Positions 1-9,291 are shown, numbered from the stretch's first letter. The stretch is DNA of 64,000 nt from Chrysogorgia sp. JL179-B06 (GCA_035772405.1 JAYKKM010000309.1:332001-396000); one strand, 5' to 3'. Notes: generated by a model not told the origin, from the sequence alone. Numbers and translations: made by a program.

Positions 1-24
1 GATGGTTACGTATTTCAAAAAGCC

Positions 25-411
25 ATGGTCGATTGGAGATCTACCAATTTAGGGCAGCCTGTATGTCAGGGACATGGAAACACTGCAAAGTTCCGTATTG
101 TGAAAGATCAATTGAAAGAGAACTACGGCAGACCATACTTTACATGTGCAGAACGTGAAAACCCGTGTTCCCTCTGGATGTGGGCTGACGAGAATCAAGT
201 CGAGAAACCGAATTGCTATCACGGACAGCAGAGCTCCATGAAGAAAGTGAAAAAGGAAGGTCCTAACAAAGGTCGGATGTTCTTTTGCTGTTCAAGCGAG
301 AAAGAAACGTCATGTAGTTTCTTTCAATGGGTACCCGAGGAACCACCAAAGTCTTCCCATGTTGAAGAGACTTTCATACCGACATTCTACAACTGTTTTT
401 CCAATCCTTAG
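25..411 (+). CDS. Tandem GRF zinc-finger protein, C-terminal exon (partial, host gene)
   Basis: A 128-residue frame holds two consecutive GRF-type zinc fingers, at about residues 14-55 (CQGHG ... PYFTCAERENPCSLWMWADE) and 63-103 (CYHGQ ... GPNKGRMFFCC ... CSFFQWV). GRF fingers bind single-stranded DNA and occur in NEIL3, APEX2, TOP3A and ZGRF1. Two in tandem at the very C terminus resembles NEIL3-type DNA glycosylases, so a last exon of a NEIL3-like host gene is my best guess. The frame is open to the window edge and a CAAAAAG tract just before the ATG could be a 3' splice site, so the ATG need not be a true start. The upstream gene is outside the window. Confidence 0.6.
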   Translation: MVDWRSTNLGQPVCQGHGNTAKFRIVKDQLKENYGRPYFTCAERENPCSLWMWADENQVEKPNCYHGQQSSMKKVKKEGPNKGRMFFCCSSEKETSCSFFQWVPEEPPKSSHVEETFIPTFYNCFSNP

Positions 412-462
412 CAGAACTGAAACACTTATACAGTAGACAATATAAACAGTTTAAACATATGT

Positions 463-1771
463 GACCCTCCACGCGAAAACGTACCTTAACGCTTTAGCGA
501 ACGGCATGAAAATACCGTTCGCTTACCGTTTGGTAAGCGTTCGAACGCTTTAAGAAGCCGTTCGAACGGTTTGATAAAACGTTTAAAATTATTAACAGAG
601 CGTTCGAACGCCTGTTATTAAACGTTCGGTGCCTATTATTAACCGTTCGAACGGCTAACTGAAACCGTTCGAACGGCGAACAGTTAGCCGTTCGAACGGT
701 TTCAGTTAGCCGTTCGAATGGTTAGTAACAGGCGCCGGTTTTACCAAACCGTTCAAACGGCTTCTTAAAGCGTTCGAAAGCCTTACCTAACGGTAGGGAA
801 ATGAAACGGCATTTTCATGCCGTTCAGTGTTCGCTAAAGGGTTATTAGCGCGAGCGTTTAATCGGGTTTACATTGTATGCACGAATTCAAACGCCGGATT
901 ATGACGAGCGCATAATGGTTCAGTTATAGGCGTAAGAATAAAGAGTTTGATCGAACGCCAATGACAAGCCAACTAGGTCGTGTGCAGCTTGACAGGTGTC
1001 AGAACACGGGAAGACAGTTCTAACGTAATGCGAGATTATGTTTGTTGTTGCCAACACAGACTCACTTCATTTGACGAATTGCGGTTAAAGTACATTGGAC
1101 GCAATTCCTAAGCGCTAACTGAAACCGTTCTAACGGCGTTAGAATGGCTTCCCCAAAGCGTTCGAACGCCTTATAAGCAAAGATTTACGCAAATCTATAA
1201 GCAAAATGTGACAAGAAATAATTTTATATCATTCGAACGATTTCAACTAGTCTACATAAAGATTATTGACGCGCAATTGACATTTTTCGCATGATCCCCA
1301 TAGCTGTCCTTTCGGAACAACCGCGACAGCAATACAGCATGATCCAAACTTCCCCGCGTTCTCTGGACTTTTCTGCTGCTGGAAAACTATGAAATTTGAC
1401 AGTTTTCTGTTCGAATGGTTTGATAAAGCGTTTAAAATTATTAAAAGAACGTTCAAACGGTTTCGTTAGCCGTTCGAACAGTTGTTAACTGTTCAAACGG
1501 TTTCGTTAGCCGTTCGAACGGGTTTGTTAGCCGTTTAGTTAGCCGTTAGTTGTGGTCAACCGTTCGAACGCCTATTATTATCCGTTCGAACGCCTGTTAT
1601 TACCCGTTCGACCTCCTGTTGTTAACCGTTTAGTTAGTTTGCGAAACCGTTCGAACGTTTTTCGAAACCGTTCGAACGCTTTTACAAGCCGTTTGTCATC
1701 CGTTCGCCGTCCGTTTTTTTGGCCGTTTAAACGGAAAAGCGTTAAGGTACGTTTTCGCGTGGAGGGTCACA
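463..1771. mobile_element. Foldback element packed with CGTTCGAACG palindromes
   Basis: The two ends are inverted copies: GTGACCCTCCACGCGAAAAC... at 463 and its reverse complement ending GGAGGGTCAC at 1771, matching over about 34 bp. ATAT occurs on both outer sides and may be a short target duplication. The interior holds dozens of copies of the self-complementary core CGTTCGAACG and variants in both orientations (for example 540-780 and 1480-1680). No credible coding frame exists, although an ORF starting at GTG 1552 runs through it by chance. It resembles a non-autonomous foldback DNA transposon lying between the host exon and element 1. Confidence 0.6.
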
Positions 1772-1803
1772 TATATTATAGTGTAAAACCATTTTGTATT
1801 GGT

Positions 1804-2228
1804 ATGAGATTCAAATACATAAATGAACCGTTTCACACGGTGTGCTCATTCACTGTTGTTGTGTTAAGGGGAAAGATGGATTTGATTTTAGATGAGCTTC
1901 AAAGAAATGACGTAGACTGTGATATGAAAACGTTATCGCATTATATAAATTACTTACTTGAACATCATTTCAAAATCGGGCAGTTCTTGCAAATTCTCTC
2001 GATCTGACAATTATATTCTATGAGATTGATGTTAACAATTTTGGTCGTGCTATGTCTTACCTAACATTGATATATTTGTTAAAAGACACTAACCCCGAGG
2101 AAATTACGCGCGGTGCTGTACAATTAGTTGCAATAGCTTTAAAAACATTTGACTTTAGAGAGTTCAAGATCGAAGAAAGTTTTTACAGCAAAATGCTTTC
2201 TCTCGCCAAACGTGTTATTTCACTATAA
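1804..2228 (+). pseudogene. BCL-2-like protein (BH1-type motif), frameshifted
   Basis: Coding potential starts at ATG 1804 (or 1876) and is broken by one frame change near 1985-2005. The frame then runs to TAA at 2226-2228. The second part contains FYEIDVNNFGRAMSYLTL, which fits the BH1 pattern (an N-x-G-R core inside a hydrophobic helix) of the BCL-2 superfamily. The predicted product is all-helical and about 140 residues. Viral BCL-2-like proteins block host apoptosis. No clear BH2 (GGW) motif is visible, so the call is tentative. The gene leads the + strand block that continues with the packaging ATPase. Alternative: an unrelated helical Polinton accessory protein. Confidence 0.4.
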
Positions 2229-2280
2229 ACTAAAAGAACATATGAGATAAAACTCATTATGTGTTTTGTCTGTGAACACT

Positions 2281-2922
2281 ATGGATGTGAGATTTAAAAC
2301 GCCGGCAAATTTTTATATTTGTGGTCAAAGTCAAAGTGGGAAATCACATTTAGTTCGTTCTATGCTACATCATTTGGAAGAACTGTTTTATCCTGTTCCA
2401 ACCAAAATGATTTATTGCTATGGAGAATATCAAAAAGAATTTGATGAATTATCAAGGACCCTACCGAATGTTGAATTATTGGAGGGCTTTCCAGATAACT
2501 TATACGACATGACAGATGGATGTGAGAACTCCCTTGTCATTTTGGATGATTTGATGTCGCAGTGCTCTAATGATCAACGCATGTCGGATCTATTTACTCG
2601 CGGCTCTCATCATCGTGGAATTTCAGTTTTATTCCTTACCCAAAACCTTTTTCCTCCTGGTAAACTCTCACGAACGATTAGCTTAAATTCCCACTACATG
2701 TTGATATTCCGAAATCCGCGCGATTCTCTCGGGATTACAACGCTCGCTAGACAGATGTTTCCTAAACACGCCAATTATCTTTTGGAATCGTTTCATGACG
2801 CTACAAGCAAACCTTATGGATATTTAGTAATTGACTGTCATCAGCTGACACCAGAAAACATGCGTCTTAGGACAAACATTCTGCCAGGGGAAAGACAGTT
2901 TGTCTACGTGAAGCGTACTTAA
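2281..2922 (+). CDS. DNA-packaging ATPase (FtsK/HerA, A32-like), Polinton ATP
   Basis: This is the genome-packaging ATPase of Polintons, thought to pump the linear genome into the capsid. Walker A GQSQSGKS is at residues 15-22 counted from ATG 2281, and Walker B SLVILDD at about 84-90. FLTQNLF at about 122-128 fits the downstream polar sensor strand of the FtsK/HerA class. At 213 residues the length is usual for the family. An upstream TTG would extend it by five residues, but ATG 2281 is the natural start. It is intact and followed closely by two more + strand genes, an arrangement common in this element class. Confidence 0.88.
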   Translation: MDVRFKTPANFYICGQSQSGKSHLVRSMLHHLEELFYPVPTKMIYCYGEYQKEFDELSRTLPNVELLEGFPDNLYDMTDGCENSLVILDDLMSQCSNDQRMSDLFTRGSHHRGISVLFLTQNLFPPGKLSRTISLNSHYMLIFRNPRDSLGITTLARQMFPKHANYLLESFHDATSKPYGYLVIDCHQLTPENMRLRTNILPGERQFVYVKRT

Positions 2923-2958
2923 AAGCTACGTGTGTTGCTTAAATCCATCATTTGCAAA

Positions 2959-3288
2959 ATGTCAAAGCGCGTGAAAGGAAGTATGCCCTATCTTCAAGTC
3001 ATGGTTAAATGTGGACCTCAATTGCGTAAAATGCTCATCGAGCATAGCCCAGCGGATGTTATCACAGCTATTTGTGAGTGTTCAGTGAATTTACTAAAAG
3101 GCGTTATCCCTCTAACACCTAGTCAAAAGCGACGTTTGGTGCGCTACAAGACACATCTCCGTGCTTTGGCGAGTAAAAAAGTGTCAAGAAAAGAGAAAAA
3201 GAAGTACCTTAATCAAAAAGGTGGAAATTTGTTGACAGCTCTCTTGCCGCCGGTTCTAAGTGTACTAGGTAGCCAACTTATAAAATGA
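2959..3288 (+). CDS. Small basic Polinton protein with hydrophobic C terminus
   Basis: Starting at ATG 2959 this gives about 109 residues. The centre is highly basic (LTPSQKRRLVRYKTHLRALA, then a KKVSRKEKKK cluster). The tail is glycine- and leucine-rich (GGNLLTALLPPVLSVLGSQL) and could be an amphipathic or membrane-active helix. Small proteins of this layout are common next to the ATPase and protease in invertebrate Polintons. Function is unknown; a minor virion or membrane-interacting protein analogous to adenovirus pVI or pX is an inference. Its TGA overlaps the ATG of the next gene (ATGA, 3285-3288), so the two are probably co-expressed. Confidence 0.6.
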   Translation: MSKRVKGSMPYLQVMVKCGPQLRKMLIEHSPADVITAICECSVNLLKGVIPLTPSQKRRLVRYKTHLRALASKKVSRKEKKKYLNQKGGNLLTALLPPVLSVLGSQLIK

Positions 3289-4019
3289 AGCACGCAAAAC
3301 GCATGATCCTGGTTCCCGAAGAAGTTATGAAGAGGTACGAACAAAGACAAAAACTCGAGACCTCCCCGATCGTTAGCAACATGATGCAAAAAGATACGGA
3401 GATGTCAAATATCCTTCAACGTACGGATATGGATGATGCTGAAAAGCAGAAGCTATACTATGCGAACTTGGAACGTTATCTAGACTTAAGACGTCAAAAG
3501 GACAATCAAATACCAACCGTTCGGATAGCACCCAGTAACAATGCCGAGCAAGAGCTTTTACCCCAAGAAAAGGCACAGTTATCTGACACGGTCATTGTAG
3601 AACATATACCAAAAACGATGCGTCCGAGGGCGGCTGCACTTTTAAACCGACTAAAGGCGAGACCTGACGTTATTTCTTGGGACGAATCTGGACAAGTCAA
3701 TCTGGACGGTGTGAAAATTCCACATTCAAATATATCCGATCTCGTCAGCGATGCCATGAGAGGAAGAAAAAATTTTAATCCCATGGGTTCGAAGAAATTT
3801 TTTCGCGTTTTATCGAAAATTAATATACCTACGGATCTTGTAAGGAATAACGAGAGATGGAGACAAGCCCAAATGGACAGTTCGTCTGGAGAGGAAGAGG
3901 AAGTACTTTACAGCAGCCCACAGCGTGCAAGTCCCTCCGGATATTTACCAACTCCTCCAAAAGGACGTGGAGAGACAAGCAAAGGAAAACATACTCTAAA
4001 GCGTTGGCTTAATTATTAA
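3285..4019 (+). CDS. Uncharacterised Polinton protein, charged, 244 aa
   Basis: An intact 244-residue frame beginning in an ATGA overlap with the preceding gene. It is rich in charged residues, with a helical N-terminal half, a central segment around LKARPDVISWDESGQVNLDG, and a low-complexity acidic/serine stretch (SSSGEEEEV) before a basic tail. I recognise no enzymatic motif. The segment at about residues 120-180 (LLNRLKARPDVISWDESG...VKIPHSNISDLVSDAM) resembles a small domain often seen in unknown Polinton ORFs of animals. A role in the virion or in genome handling is possible. It ends 163 bp before the convergent protease gene. Confidence 0.55.
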   Translation: MKHAKRMILVPEEVMKRYEQRQKLETSPIVSNMMQKDTEMSNILQRTDMDDAEKQKLYYANLERYLDLRRQKDNQIPTVRIAPSNNAEQELLPQEKAQLSDTVIVEHIPKTMRPRAAALLNRLKARPDVISWDESGQVNLDGVKIPHSNISDLVSDAMRGRKNFNPMGSKKFFRVLSKINIPTDLVRNNERWRQAQMDSSSGEEEEVLYSSPQRASPSGYLPTPPKGRGETSKGKHTLKRWLNY

Positions 4020-4182
4020 TCTAAATAAACAACATGTAACTATTTTAAGCGAGTCGTTAAATAAAACGCTTAATCTTAATTACCGGTCTTTTGTTGTCGT
4101 GTTTTTAGTGGGCGGGTCAGCACGAATCAAAACACACACGATATTGGTTTTACAACAAATATTTATTGAGACAAACAATACA

Positions 4183-4701
4183 TTATTTTTCAATCATCTG
4201 TTTACTAAACTGATTAAGGTTAACATTTAACTGTTTTGACATTACTCTAAAATTATTCTTAACAAACTGAGACACTTTTGCATCATTTAACATAGTATTG
4301 TTATTAAATAACTGCACGATCTTATTCAAGCTGTGTCCTCGTGCTCTATGACTAAGATAAAACATACAGTATTGTCCACAAACATCTGACCAAATACTCT
4401 GCAGTTTACGTTTGTTAAATTCCCATTCATAAGAGTGTTTATCTAAAAAGTCTCCATATGAATCCCTGTAGTAATCTGGTGGCTGCCCATAACTGTCAAA
4501 AAACTCTCCTTTTTGTTCTGATGGAAAGTAAAAAGCCACCCAATGCGTTCCAGGTTCACTGCTTGGATCTGTATTGGCCACGAAACCACACGGATATTTG
4601 TCAATCATTCGAGGTAGCTTGTCACTAGGAAACACACCGCAAAACTTCTTGCTTGTGACAGGGTCTTGTTCTAGTGCACGAGTTATCTGTGTAGTGTTCA
4701 T
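4183..4701 (-). CDS. Adenain-like cysteine protease (Polinton PRO)
   Basis: A 172-residue protease of the adenain/Ulp1 (C5/C48) fold, which processes capsid proteins during virion maturation. The catalytic set is visible: H53 in GTHWVAFYF, D69 in EFFDSYG, Q101 upstream of the cysteine, and C108 in SDVCGQYCMF. The length is close to the usual adenain size. It starts with a clear ATG directly abutting the capsid gene (stop 4702), so protease, capsid, core and penton form one leftward block. All catalytic positions are intact. Confidence 0.85.
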   Translation of the reverse strand: MNTTQITRALEQDPVTSKKFCGVFPSDKLPRMIDKYPCGFVANTDPSSEPGTHWVAFYFPSEQKGEFFDSYGQPPDYYRDSYGDFLDKHSYEWEFNKRKLQSIWSDVCGQYCMFYLSHRARGHSLNKIVQLFNNNTMLNDAKVSQFVKNNFRVMSKQLNVNLNQFSKQMIEK

Positions 4702-6030
4702 TTAGCCCCCGTAATCATAGATGACATTCCTTTCTGCGTCGATTTGAATCAGGTTTTCGAATTCCCCGTAACAGACTAGACTCACAGCTGCTGTAGGAGC
4801 GGCAGAGAACTTGATGTCAACTGCCAAATTTCCTCTTTGAACAACGTTAAAATGGGGAGACGACCCACACATATCAGCGGTTAGATCGAAACAATAAACG
4901 GCATAACCTTTTGGGAATTCTTCTCGTGCTATATCGTTTCCAGTGTTGTAATACATTTTTCCCGTACCAGAAAATTGCGTACTAAATGCTTCAACAAATC
5001 TGGGGTTTGCTCCAAAGGAAAGCTGCAGCGGCTTAAACGGCATTTCTTCTCCATTCACGGTTATTCCGATAGATGACACGTTAAAATGTTGAAAGTTGTA
5101 CGGGTTCTTCTTGTATGCACCATTAAACGCTGCGCTTTCGACCAAACCAAAGATAAATGATTTCGGTACATGTCCATTAAAGACGTTATCTTTTCTTAGG
5201 GAGGGGTTTCCTGCTGGAATGATGAAACTTTTGCACTCGACGCGACGAATAGGGTAGATAGCCGGTCCTTTTTTCAACGCAAGTTCATGAGCCATGGAAA
5301 TGCTTGGGTTAACTTTCACCTTACGTATCTTGAGATATGCATCGGTCAGCTTTACTTTGTAATCAGCATCGTTCTCAGATGCCATCAGACAAAACTCGGT
5401 GCCACTTCGATTCAGAATAACTTTCAGGTCTACAAAACTTAGCAAGAGACGGTCGGTGAAAAATATGTCGCTGAATATAGGGCCAACCATCTCTACAATT
5501 CCACTCGTTTTGCTAAACTCATATCTTGATTTAAGACCAAGGTTGGCGTTGGCAGCCGCTAATGTCGGATCTGCCACGGTCATTTTCCCTGCAGTATCTT
5601 TGTAAAACAGAGATGCAGTGAGCTGTGACTTTTTGGCTGATGGACCGTAGTTTAGGAGGGTTTCCAGATATGCTCGATAGCTGTAGGTACCCGTGGCCTG
5701 TGTAACTTGCTTTTCTTTCAGAAAGACGTCGACTTGTTTAAACAAACTATGCAGGAAATTGTTCACAGGGCCAACCTTTTCATCAGCGTCTAGATTTGTA
5801 CCGTCTGCCTTGGTTACTTTTGCTCTTACCGCCAAAATCGTTTTTGATAAATCCACATAATCTTCAGTCCCTGCAGACAGGAACGTAATTGGGCCACCGT
5901 CTGATACACTGGAAACAGGTTGATGATCGATCCAATGTCCTTTTTCTAAACTAATTTGCGTTGGAGGCACTGAAAATAGATCGAGTTCACTTTTTGTGCA
6001 TTCTTGAGACTTTGAGTGTACGAAATTCAT
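4702..6030 (-). CDS. Major capsid protein (double jelly roll, Polinton MCP)
   Basis: An intact 442-residue protein with the conserved Polinton hexon signature near residues 92-130 (LFKQVDVFLKEKQVT followed by YSYRAYLETLLNYG). The family corresponds to proteins annotated as F54H12.2-like in many invertebrates and is interpreted as the double jelly-roll major capsid protein. Beta-rich segments run throughout and the C terminus ends in a tyrosine/glycine-rich YDYGG. It lies between protease and core protein, as expected for a morphogenesis module. Assignment rests on motif and context; I cannot run a structure prediction. Confidence 0.78.
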   Translation of the reverse strand: MNFVHSKSQECTKSELDLFSVPPTQISLEKGHWIDHQPVSSVSDGGPITFLSAGTEDYVDLSKTILAVRAKVTKADGTNLDADEKVGPVNNFLHSLFKQVDVFLKEKQVTQATGTYSYRAYLETLLNYGPSAKKSQLTASLFYKDTAGKMTVADPTLAAANANLGLKSRYEFSKTSGIVEMVGPIFSDIFFTDRLLLSFVDLKVILNRSGTEFCLMASENDADYKVKLTDAYLKIRKVKVNPSISMAHELALKKGPAIYPIRRVECKSFIIPAGNPSLRKDNVFNGHVPKSFIFGLVESAAFNGAYKKNPYNFQHFNVSSIGITVNGEEMPFKPLQLSFGANPRFVEAFSTQFSGTGKMYYNTGNDIAREEFPKGYAVYCFDLTADMCGSSPHFNVVQRGNLAVDIKFSAAPTAAVSLVCYGEFENLIQIDAERNVIYDYGG

Positions 6031-6032
6031 GT

Positions 6033-6476
6033 TTATCCGAATATGTCTTCTGCGCGAGTTGCTTTCCGCTTCTTGGTCTGGTTGCTTCTGGCAGCAAACG
6101 CAGGTGCCTTTCTCTTTTTAGCTGTTTGCTTCCCACGTTTTCCATTTCCTGTCTGAGTCATTGTCTGCAATTTATTGACAGTTCTCTTTTTCGCAACATT
6201 GGCTGCCTCCTTTGCTCGTGCTTTTGCCGATTCTTTTACATTTTTACCAGCTAGGACATCTCCCAAGAAGTTTGCACCACTATTCAGGGCAATATTTCCA
6301 AGAGCTCGGGCGCCACTTTTAACCATCGGCATGACCGATCTTGCAATACTACGAAACAAACCACCGAGTCCATACCCCATCTGACCATGACCAACTTGCC
6401 AGGGACTACCTCTGAAAACAGACATCCCATGACCTTGTTGCTGGTCAAGATAATAACGTACGTATGGATTAGTCAT
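6033..6476 (-). CDS. Basic virion core protein (pVII/pX-like)
   Basis: A 147-residue, strongly basic protein. The N terminus is rich in Y, G and Q (YVRYYLDQQQGHG, MGYGLGGLFRSIARSV). The middle is a hydrophobic, glycine-containing helix, and the last 70 residues are packed with lysine and arginine (NGKRGKQTAKKRKAP). This composition matches small DNA-condensing core proteins of Polintons and adintoviruses. It would coat the genome inside the capsid. It sits two bases upstream of the MCP gene and three bases downstream of the penton gene, so it is part of the leftward late block. Confidence 0.65.
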   Translation of the reverse strand: MTNPYVRYYLDQQQGHGMSVFRGSPWQVGHGQMGYGLGGLFRSIARSVMPMVKSGARALGNIALNSGANFLGDVLAGKNVKESAKARAKEAANVAKKRTVNKLQTMTQTGNGKRGKQTAKKRKAPAFAARSNQTKKRKATRAEDIFG

Positions 6477-6478
6477 CT

Positions 6479-7225
6479 TCAGGTAAAATAACTATGCTGT
6501 ATGAAGTGAAGTGTTGTTATCACCTTCCCACGTTCAAATGGCACATGATCTCCCATGTCGTTCCTTAAAAGAATTTCCATGTCTTCGAATGATTTAGTTT
6601 GGACAGGTACATATTGTATGTTTGTGAAAGTTTTAGCAATCACGTCACCAGACTTTCCTTCAATCGGAATGCTGCGAAGCAATTTAACATTCGTGTCTCC
6701 GACGATCTGTGGTTGAACTATATCGCTGTAAACATACATCGTTGTCGATCCACGCAAATCAGCAACGTAATGACTTTCGGTCGTTTTTGTGATTTTTTGT
6801 TCCTTTCCTCCAAAACCCAGAATGACGGACATTCTTCCAGCTATAGCTAACTGATGTTTATTTTTCAAACGCACTGTCACTTTTCCTGTTTGAGCATTAA
6901 ACGTCAGTGTGACGTTGCTCTTAGTATCTTTTGTCAATGCCTTATTTACGGATTTAATAAAATCACCCAGTGTTTGGTAGTAACCGTAATCAATAAATGA
7001 TGTTAGAAAAATGTAGCCATCGTCACTGTAGTATAGGTGAGAATCGTCCTTTTGTAGGGTATACCATGTGTTAGGGTACGAAATGGAATACAAACCCACT
7101 TCCCAATTGCCATTCAAATCAATGGTTTGTGGCAATTTCACACGATAACTTGTGGTTTTGTTATCGGGAAAAGTAGAAAGCGATGCGTTGCTAGGAAGCG
7201 TGAGATAAAAATGTGTTCCACTCAT
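6479..7225 (-). CDS. Penton / minor capsid protein (single jelly roll)
   Basis: From ATG 7225 (a GTG frame extends ten codons further) this gives 248 residues. The N terminus, HFYLTLPSNASLSTFPDNKT followed by LPQTIDLNGNWEVGLYSISYP, is the hallmark of the Polinton minor capsid/penton protein, predicted to form the five-fold vertex. The C-terminal third (SDIVQPQIVGDTNVKLLRSI then DMEILLRNDMGDHVPF) repeats the pattern seen in the penton-like proteins of the other two elements in this window. It is intact and heads the core-MCP-protease block. Confidence 0.78.
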   Translation of the reverse strand: MSGTHFYLTLPSNASLSTFPDNKTTSYRVKLPQTIDLNGNWEVGLYSISYPNTWYTLQKDDSHLYYSDDGYIFLTSFIDYGYYQTLGDFIKSVNKALTKDTKSNVTLTFNAQTGKVTVRLKNKHQLAIAGRMSVILGFGGKEQKITKTTESHYVADLRGSTTMYVYSDIVQPQIVGDTNVKLLRSIPIEGKSGDVIAKTFTNIQYVPVQTKSFEDMEILLRNDMGDHVPFERGKVITTLHFIQHSYFT

Positions 7226-7272
7226 TGTGAACGTAAGAGTATGAATAAAAGACACGCGACACAGACGCTGGT

Positions 7273-8385
7273 TTAAATCTTATTTATTTCAGAAGCAGGT
7301 ACCCATGAATTAAATTTGTTTGGATACCCTAGCCATTTTACAAAATATTGTACATTGTTGCCTCTTCCACGTTTCTTAATAATTTTCTCAACTTCGTAGA
7401 CGTCATCTCGTTTGATAATCTTTTGCAATTCTTTATCGTAAAATGTTCCTTTCAGTTCTTCGTCGTCATAGTCTTTGAGTTTATACACAGGTGGATAGCG
7501 AGGTACTTGCTTACTTATAGTAAATATTTCTTTTGAGAAATTTGGCAAGTAACCTTTTTCAAATTTACGTTTGATTTTACTAATTCTAACTTGATCACCA
7601 ATCTTAAACTTATACTTTACATTTTTCACACCACTATGTTCGTCGTACAAAGTGTGCCATACTTTCTTTTCGTTTTCGGTAGTAACATCTGCTGGCTTTG
7701 TTTTAATACTACGATGAACACTATGATTATAAGAGTACACTAAATCAGGCAGCATGTCAATGTATCGCATGGTTTTCTTGGCTGTAAAGTATCGCCACAT
7801 CTTCGTTTTCAGCGTACGAATCAAACGTTCTACGATAGAGGCTTTCGTTTCGTTATACGTGTTGTACAATTCTATGTCCTCTTCTTTCATAAGTGCTTGA
7901 AAATGTCTGTTGAAAAACTCAGTTCCTTGATCAGTCATAATTTTTTCAGGCTTGCGTCCAGAAGACAAAATGACTTTGAAAGCATCAACCAGAGAAGGAC
8001 CTGTTTTGTTTTTCAAAGGAACTACCCAAGCATACTTTGAAAAGACATCAATGCATACGAGCAGATAGCGATAACCATCGTTAAACTTCTGCATACTTTG
8101 CATGTCCGCTAAATCCATTTGCCATTGCTGGTCAATACCACCCACGATCACACGGTTTCTTTTAAAACTTCGACGAGCAGGTTTATGTAAAGTATATGCA
8201 TCTTGTGACATCAACCATTCTTTGATTTTCTTACGGCTCACTTTAAATTTCCCCTCCTTTTTCACATCATCGTACAAACGATTCACTCCACCAAACCCCC
8301 CCGACCGTTTTGGATCGTAATAAACACTAGACAAATAATCGTCCATGTTGCATGCTTTGTTATCGCATATAGAATGAAAGAACAT
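7273..8385 (-). CDS. Retroviral-type integrase with C-terminal chromodomain (Polinton INT)
   Basis: A 370-residue DDE integrase that would insert the element DNA and create 6-bp target duplications. Catalytic residues appear in order: D in QMDLADM, D in IMTDQGTEF, E in ASIVERLIRTLK. A basic N-terminal helical domain precedes the core, and a chromodomain closes the protein (YEVEKIIKKRG ... YFVKWLGYPNKFNSWVPASEI), probably steering integration to chromatin marks. The frame is intact from ATG 8385. Length and domain order match Polinton integrases. Confidence 0.9.
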   Translation of the reverse strand: MFFHSICDNKACNMDDYLSSVYYDPKRSGGFGGVNRLYDDVKKEGKFKVSRKKIKEWLMSQDAYTLHKPARRSFKRNRVIVGGIDQQWQMDLADMQSMQKFNDGYRYLLVCIDVFSKYAWVVPLKNKTGPSLVDAFKVILSSGRKPEKIMTDQGTEFFNRHFQALMKEEDIELYNTYNETKASIVERLIRTLKTKMWRYFTAKKTMRYIDMLPDLVYSYNHSVHRSIKTKPADVTTENEKKVWHTLYDEHSGVKNVKYKFKIGDQVRISKIKRKFEKGYLPNFSKEIFTISKQVPRYPPVYKLKDYDDEELKGTFYDKELQKIIKRDDVYEVEKIIKKRGRGNNVQYFVKWLGYPNKFNSWVPASEINKI

Positions 8386-8403
8386 GTTAAATTATGGACT
8401 CTT

Positions 8404-8646
8404 TTATTCTTGGATCGCTTCAACATTTTGAATACTGTTTCTTTCGTCTTGAATACTAATAGTCTCGTTTGTCAATTGTGCACTTTCAATAGGCTTGTAG
8501 TTTTTGATGGTTTTACTATTGTATCCCATCTGTAAATGTCCCTCGAGATTGAGATCATTGCGCCCAAAACTTATACCTATTCTAAACATTTTCTGTCGGT
8601 TATGGTTTTTATTTATCTTTGGATTTTTGCTAACAGAATGACCCAT
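8404..8646 (-). CDS. Small MGxxxS (myristoylation-type) protein
   Basis: An 80-residue protein starting MGHSVSKN, which fits the N-myristoylation consensus (G2, S6). The core FGRNDLNLEGHLQMGYNSKT is clearly related to FGRGDVTLELHAEIGMRSKKT in the small protein at 52724-52930 of the outer Polinton, although the two elements are otherwise distant. No function is known. A lipid-anchored peripheral membrane or virion protein is an inference. It lies upstream of the integrase in the same leftward block. Confidence 0.55.
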   Translation of the reverse strand: MGHSVSKNPKINKNHNRQKMFRIGISFGRNDLNLEGHLQMGYNSKTIKNYKPIESAQLTNETISIQDERNSIQNVEAIQE

Positions 8647-8865
8647 GTTTTGTGTTTACACGTTGACTTGTATTGCACTATGTCTTAGCATACGTCATGT
8701 CGTCAGCTTTTTAATAAATTTTATAGTCATCAAACAGATATTATCAATCACGTATCAAACTTGTATCGTGCATTATAAGACATCGTCAACTCACAGAAAA
8801 CTGTTAAACATTCTCTGATACTCTTCAGGTAAAGACCTATTCAATCGAGCTATTGTATTTTCGAA

Positions 8866-9291
8866 ATGTCTTGTTCATCACAAAACAAGCCGTCTGATTA
8901 TTTGGACACTGACAATATAGAAATATTTCTTTATCATCGCCAGAAACGTATCGAAGACAAACTTCTGAAGAGTTACGCTGAAGAAATAGCATTGGTAATA
9001 TCTCGACTTGTTGTTGAAAATTGCAATGGGTGTATTATTGCACATCCTTCTCAAAGACAACATGACTGTCTCATGATGGAAAGAGATGAACAGTTATGCA
9101 TGTACTTCGACGAAGCATATTCAAAGATTTCTGAAGCAAGAGTCATGGATGCTTTTACCAAAAGTTTAAACGATATTAAACCTAATGTCAACGGCCTTGA
9201 ACTGCTCAAGTATACATGTTATGACTGGAGATCTGTATTTTGTACAGATCAGAGACAGTTGTTAAAACAAGAAATTTTTAAGCTGCTGTAA
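8866..9291 (+). CDS. Uncharacterised Polinton accessory protein (HPSQ/HxC motif)
   Basis: An intact 141-residue frame transcribed rightward. The most conserved-looking part is NGCIIAHPSQRQHDCLM at about residues 55-71, a Cys/His arrangement that could bind a metal, followed by an acidic helix and a C-terminal helix. I recall similar short ORFs in other invertebrate Polintons but know no function. It is the last + strand gene before a gap containing two histone-type stem-loops (9614-9700), which could form its mRNA 3' end. Confidence 0.55.
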   Translation: MSCSSQNKPSDYLDTDNIEIFLYHRQKRIEDKLLKSYAEEIALVISRLVVENCNGCIIAHPSQRQHDCLMMERDEQLCMYFDEAYSKISEARVMDAFTKSLNDIKPNVNGLELLKYTCYDWRSVFCTDQRQLLKQEIFKLL

